Below, one piece after another: positions 59,815-64,000 of a stretch of DNA of 64,000 nt. The translations under genes were made by a program, and so were the position numbers. A model generated the notes under the pieces. The model ran no database searches, had not been told where the DNA came from, and worked only from the letters and a program-made list of their open reading frames with translations. The stretch is from DSNY01 sp040752195 (GTDB lineage Bacteria > Pseudomonadota > Gammaproteobacteria > Burkholderiales > Burkholderiaceae_F). The stretch's first letter is position 1; each line of letters begins with the position of its first letter. The DNA lies in assembly GCA_040752195.1 (NCBI GenBank), contig JBFMFC010000015.1, positions 1-64,000 of the forward strand, written 5' to 3'.

Positions 59815-60465
59815 ATGCCGACCGCGAAAAAGAAGCATCGCTCCAACCCCGATTGGATCCGGCGCCACCTCGCCGATCCGTTCGTGAAGGCGGCGACCAA
59901 GCACGGCTATCGGGCTCGCTCCGCCTACAAGCTCGCCGAGATCGACGATCGCGACAAGCTGCTCAAGCCCGGCGGCGTCGTGATCGATCTGGGTGCGGCG
60001 CCCGGAAGCTGGACCCAGGTGGTGCGCGAGCGGCTGGCGGACCGCCATGGGACCGTTCGCGGCCGCATCATCGCGCTCGACGTGCTGCCGATGGACCCGC
60101 TGCCGGACGTCGCCTTCATTCAGGGCGACTTTCGGGAAGCCGACATCGAAGCGCAACTCGTCGCCGCGCTCGGCGGCGAACGCGCCGACGTGATCCTGTC
60201 GGACATGGCGCCGAATCTGTCGGGAATCGCCGCGGTCGACGCGGCGCGCAGCGGCCATCTGTGCGAGCTTGCGCTCGAGTTCGCGAAGGCGCATCTGAAG
60301 CCGGACGGTGCGCTGTTGCTCAAGGCCTTTCAGGGCAGCGGTTACAGCCAGCTCGTCGAGGCGCTCAAGAAAGCCTTCGTCACCGTGGTGGTGCGCAAAC
60401 CCGCCGCGTCGCGCGACAGCTCGAGCGAAACCTACCTGCTCGCGCGGGGTCTTAAACGGCGTTGA
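59815..60465 (+). CDS. rlmE: 23S rRNA 2'-O-ribose U2552 methyltransferase
   Basis: RlmE (FtsJ/RrmJ) methylates U2552 in the 50S A-loop late in assembly. The 216-residue protein has the N-terminal basic region (TAKKKHRSNPDWIRRHLADP), ARSAYKLAEID with catalytic Lys, SAM loop VIDLGAAPGSW, Asp in LSDMAPNLSG, Lys in LLLKAFQGSGY and Glu in SSETYLLARG, completing the K-D-K-E set. The ATG at 59815 is the family start. ftsH follows after 173 bases. Confidence 0.96.
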   Translation: MPTAKKKHRSNPDWIRRHLADPFVKAATKHGYRARSAYKLAEIDDRDKLLKPGGVVIDLGAAPGSWTQVVRERLADRHGTVRGRIIALDVLPMDPLPDVAFIQGDFREADIEAQLVAALGGERADVILSDMAPNLSGIAAVDAARSGHLCELALEFAKAHLKPDGALLLKAFQGSGYSQLVEALKKAFVTVVVRKPAASRDSSSETYLLARGLKRR

Positions 60466-60638
60466 GTCGAAATTGGCCGAGAGGTGCTTTCGACCGACGC
60501 AAGCCCTTGAAATAGCAAGGTGATCGCCCCCATCTGCGGTAAACGTTCCAGCCCGCCGCCGTTGGGCCCGCGATCGCGATTGGGCCTAGAATCCGAGCCA
60601 TCCGTCCGCCGCTTGCGGACCTCGTCAGGAGTCGTGTC
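60466..60638 (+). promoter_or_regulatory. rlmE-ftsH intergenic region
   Basis: These 173 bases contain no gene. A promoter for ftsH is plausible, but I see no certain sigma-70 or sigma-32 boxes. AGGAG at 60627-60631 is the ftsH ribosome binding site and decides its TTG start. Confidence 0.4.
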
Positions 60639-62540
<1,902 letters not shown>

Positions 62541-62563
62541 CCGCGCCAGAGCCGCCGACTGAC

Positions 62564-62585
62564 GACGCCCGCGCGAGCGGGCGTC
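62564..62585. terminator. Perfect hairpin between convergent ftsH and HDOD genes
   Basis: GACGCCCGC / GCGGGCGTC form a perfect 9-bp stem with a GCGA loop, midway between two convergent stop codons. There is no long T run on either side, so it may be a weak bidirectional terminator or an mRNA 3' end stabiliser. Confidence 0.5.
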
Positions 62586-62592
62586 GGCGCTT

Positions 62593-63960
62593 TCAGACCT
62601 CGCCGAGCTCGCTCGCGCCCGCGGCCCAGTCGCCGGCCTCTGCGTACAGCGCGGCGGCCTTGTCGCGGTTCAGCTCCAGCTTCGCGCACGCGGCCTGCTG
62701 GCGCGCGTCGTCGCCGGCTTCGAGCGCGAGCGCGAGGTCGAGGTAGGGCCGCCACGGGCCGCTTTCGGCGATCAGCGCGTCGATCGTCTGCGCCGGCAGC
62801 AGCGGCATCAGCGCGAGCGCGGATTCGAGCGGCACGTTCAGCAGCAGGTCGAGCAGCGAGAACGCGCCGGTGACGAACAGCGCCTCGGGTGGGTCCGTGC
62901 GGCCGCGTGCGATCGCGATGAGCTCGAGCAGGCGGCCGCGCACGAGCGCGGTTTCGTGCAGCGCGCGCGCCAGCGGCACGCCGCCCGCGCTCGTGAGCAG
63001 CAGCACCGCGAGCCAGCGGTACAACTCGCGCGTGCCGAGCATCATCACTGCTTCCTGCAGCGAACCGATCGATCGCCCCAGCCCGTACGCGGCGCTGCCG
63101 AGGATCCGCATCAGCCGGTACGACAGCGTCACGTCGGCCTTGAACAGTTCGGCGATCTCGCGCGGCGGCCGGCCGGCCGCGAGCGCCGACAGAATGCTGG
63201 CGATCGTCAGCGTCTGCACCGACGCCTGGCCGGTGCGCTGCGCCGCGGCCTGCGCGTACGCGCCGCACGCGTAGTCGGCTCCCTGGTTGAGGGCGGCCGC
63301 GACGTCCTCGAACGAACGCAGGTTGGTGACGATGCGGCCCTGGCCGGGGATCGCTGCCGGCGCGGGTCCGTTCGACCCGTCGCGGGCGGCACCGGCCGCC
63401 GCGTCGAGCACGATGAACTCCGGCGGCGGCTCGAGCAGCGCCAGCGCCGGCGCCAGCGCGAGCCTCAGGTCGCGGCTGCGTAGCGTCGACAGCACCACCG
63501 GCGCGTCGGTGCCGAGCGCGCCGAGCGCAGCGTCGTCGAGGACCACGATCGCGCCGCGCGGCAGTTGCGCGAGCGCGGCGCCGTGACGCAGCGTGGCTGG
63601 CGGCAGGTTCAGCACGGCCGTGCGCGGCGACCGCATCACCGCCTGCGCGGCCTGAACGAACGCAAAGTCGAGCGCTTCCTGCAACGCGCGTTGAGCGTGC
63701 GTTCGGCGCAGCCGCTCGGCCGCCCACGGCGACAGCCGCAGATCCCAGCCGGCGATCGCGCCGCGGCGGTCGAGCAGCGGACGGCGCACGACGAGGCGCC
63801 ACGGCGGCGCGATGTCGACGGTCGGCACGCGCGGCGCGACCGCCGGCGCTGCCGCCTTGCCTGCAGCGGGGCCGGTTTCGGCTTTTGCTTCGTTGTTCTG
63901 ACCGTTGTTCGCGGCGTCCGGCGCCTTCTTGCCCCAGCGCGCAAGCAGTTGTCGCAGCAT
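62593..63960 (-). CDS. HDOD-domain signalling protein with degenerate EAL-like N terminus
   Basis: A 455-residue protein of the YuxH-like group. After a basic, Ala-rich N terminus (1-50) comes a segment (about 52-250) that resembles an EAL domain (RRPLLDRRGAIAGWDLRLSP, AVLNLPPATL, GADYACGAYA) but lacks a recognisable EAL or DDFGTG motif, so it should not hydrolyse c-di-GMP. An HDOD domain follows (about 255-400, FKADVTLSYRLMRILGSAAYG, SLQEAVMMLGTRELYRWL). HDOD proteins act as signalling scaffolds. The ATG at 63960 fits. In many Burkholderiales folP would be expected downstream of ftsH; this gene lies there instead, on the opposite strand. Confidence 0.8.
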   Translation of the reverse strand: MLRQLLARWGKKAPDAANNGQNNEAKAETGPAAGKAAAPAVAPRVPTVDIAPPWRLVVRRPLLDRRGAIAGWDLRLSPWAAERLRRTHAQRALQEALDFAFVQAAQAVMRSPRTAVLNLPPATLRHGAALAQLPRGAIVVLDDAALGALGTDAPVVLSTLRSRDLRLALAPALALLEPPPEFIVLDAAAGAARDGSNGPAPAAIPGQGRIVTNLRSFEDVAAALNQGADYACGAYAQAAAQRTGQASVQTLTIASILSALAAGRPPREIAELFKADVTLSYRLMRILGSAAYGLGRSIGSLQEAVMMLGTRELYRWLAVLLLTSAGGVPLARALHETALVRGRLLELIAIARGRTDPPEALFVTGAFSLLDLLLNVPLESALALMPLLPAQTIDALIAESGPWRPYLDLALALEAGDDARQQAACAKLELNRDKAAALYAEAGDWAAGASELGEV

Positions 63961-64000
63961 CGTTGTCCTCGTGACGCATCACTAGAATGCAGACTTCGCT

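Overview
The window is GC-rich chromosomal DNA from a betaproteobacterium, most likely Burkholderiales or a close relative. This rests on gene order (ubiG-gph, gyrA-pheA-hisC-tyrA-aroA-cmk-rpsA-ihfB-lapA-lapB, trxA-rho-rpmE2, dnaX-ybaB-recR, carA-carB-greA-yhbY-rlmE-ftsH), on a tmRNA that encodes the tag ANDERFALAA, and on a type B ribosomal protein L31. Two runs of exactly 100 N (23212-23311 and 52662-52761) show that this is a draft scaffold. I saw no tRNA, rRNA, CRISPR array or intact insertion sequence.

Layout. 1-850: the tail of an IS3-type transposase, then the tmRNA gene with its terminator. 851-4490 (minus): gph, ubiG, an OmpA-like lipoprotein-free outer-membrane protein with a 21-proline run, and an MtaD-type deaminase. 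4666-17776 (plus): gyrA, the aromatic amino acid genes pheA-hisC-tyrA-aroA, then cmk, rpsA, ihfB, lapA, lapB, a helix-hairpin-helix protein and cysM. serC, usually between gyrA and pheA in this group, is missing. 17791-26322: an accessory electron-transfer island (below). 26369-35138: class I fumarase, a UPF0114 membrane protein, htpX, a MATE exporter, an ArnT-like glycosyltransferase, rpmE2, rho and trxA. 35352-41470: an AddB/AddA-type helicase-nuclease pair. 41507-41602: 4.5S SRP RNA. 41736-50692: a GNAT acetyltransferase, dnaX-ybaB-recR, then a tightly coupled run of MAPEG protein, PAS-PAS-GGDEF cyclase and CoA-transferase, followed by a three-gene NitT/TauT-type ABC importer. 50791-54153: an unknown membrane/TPR protein, a probable rhomboid protease cut by a gap, and an atypical transaldolase. 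54320-62540: carA, carB, greA, yhbY (minus), rlmE, ftsH. 62593-63960 (minus): an HDOD protein.

The most interesting part is 17791-26322, set between housekeeping genes cysM and fumarase. It encodes a membrane-anchored ferredoxin/FAD oxidoreductase, a five-helix His-rich membrane protein that looks like a b-type cytochrome, a periplasmic c-type cytochrome with 24 CXXCH haem motifs arranged as seven tri-haem modules, a second c-type cytochrome with at least 15-16 CXXCH motifs in 47-residue repeats, and an outer-membrane beta-barrel protein with SPOR-like and TPR-like periplasmic regions. Together they could carry electrons between the cytoplasm or quinone pool and the cell surface: a porin-cytochrome type extracellular electron transfer route. 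The number of repeats in the second cytochrome is unresolved, because identical 127-base flanks border the assembly gap.
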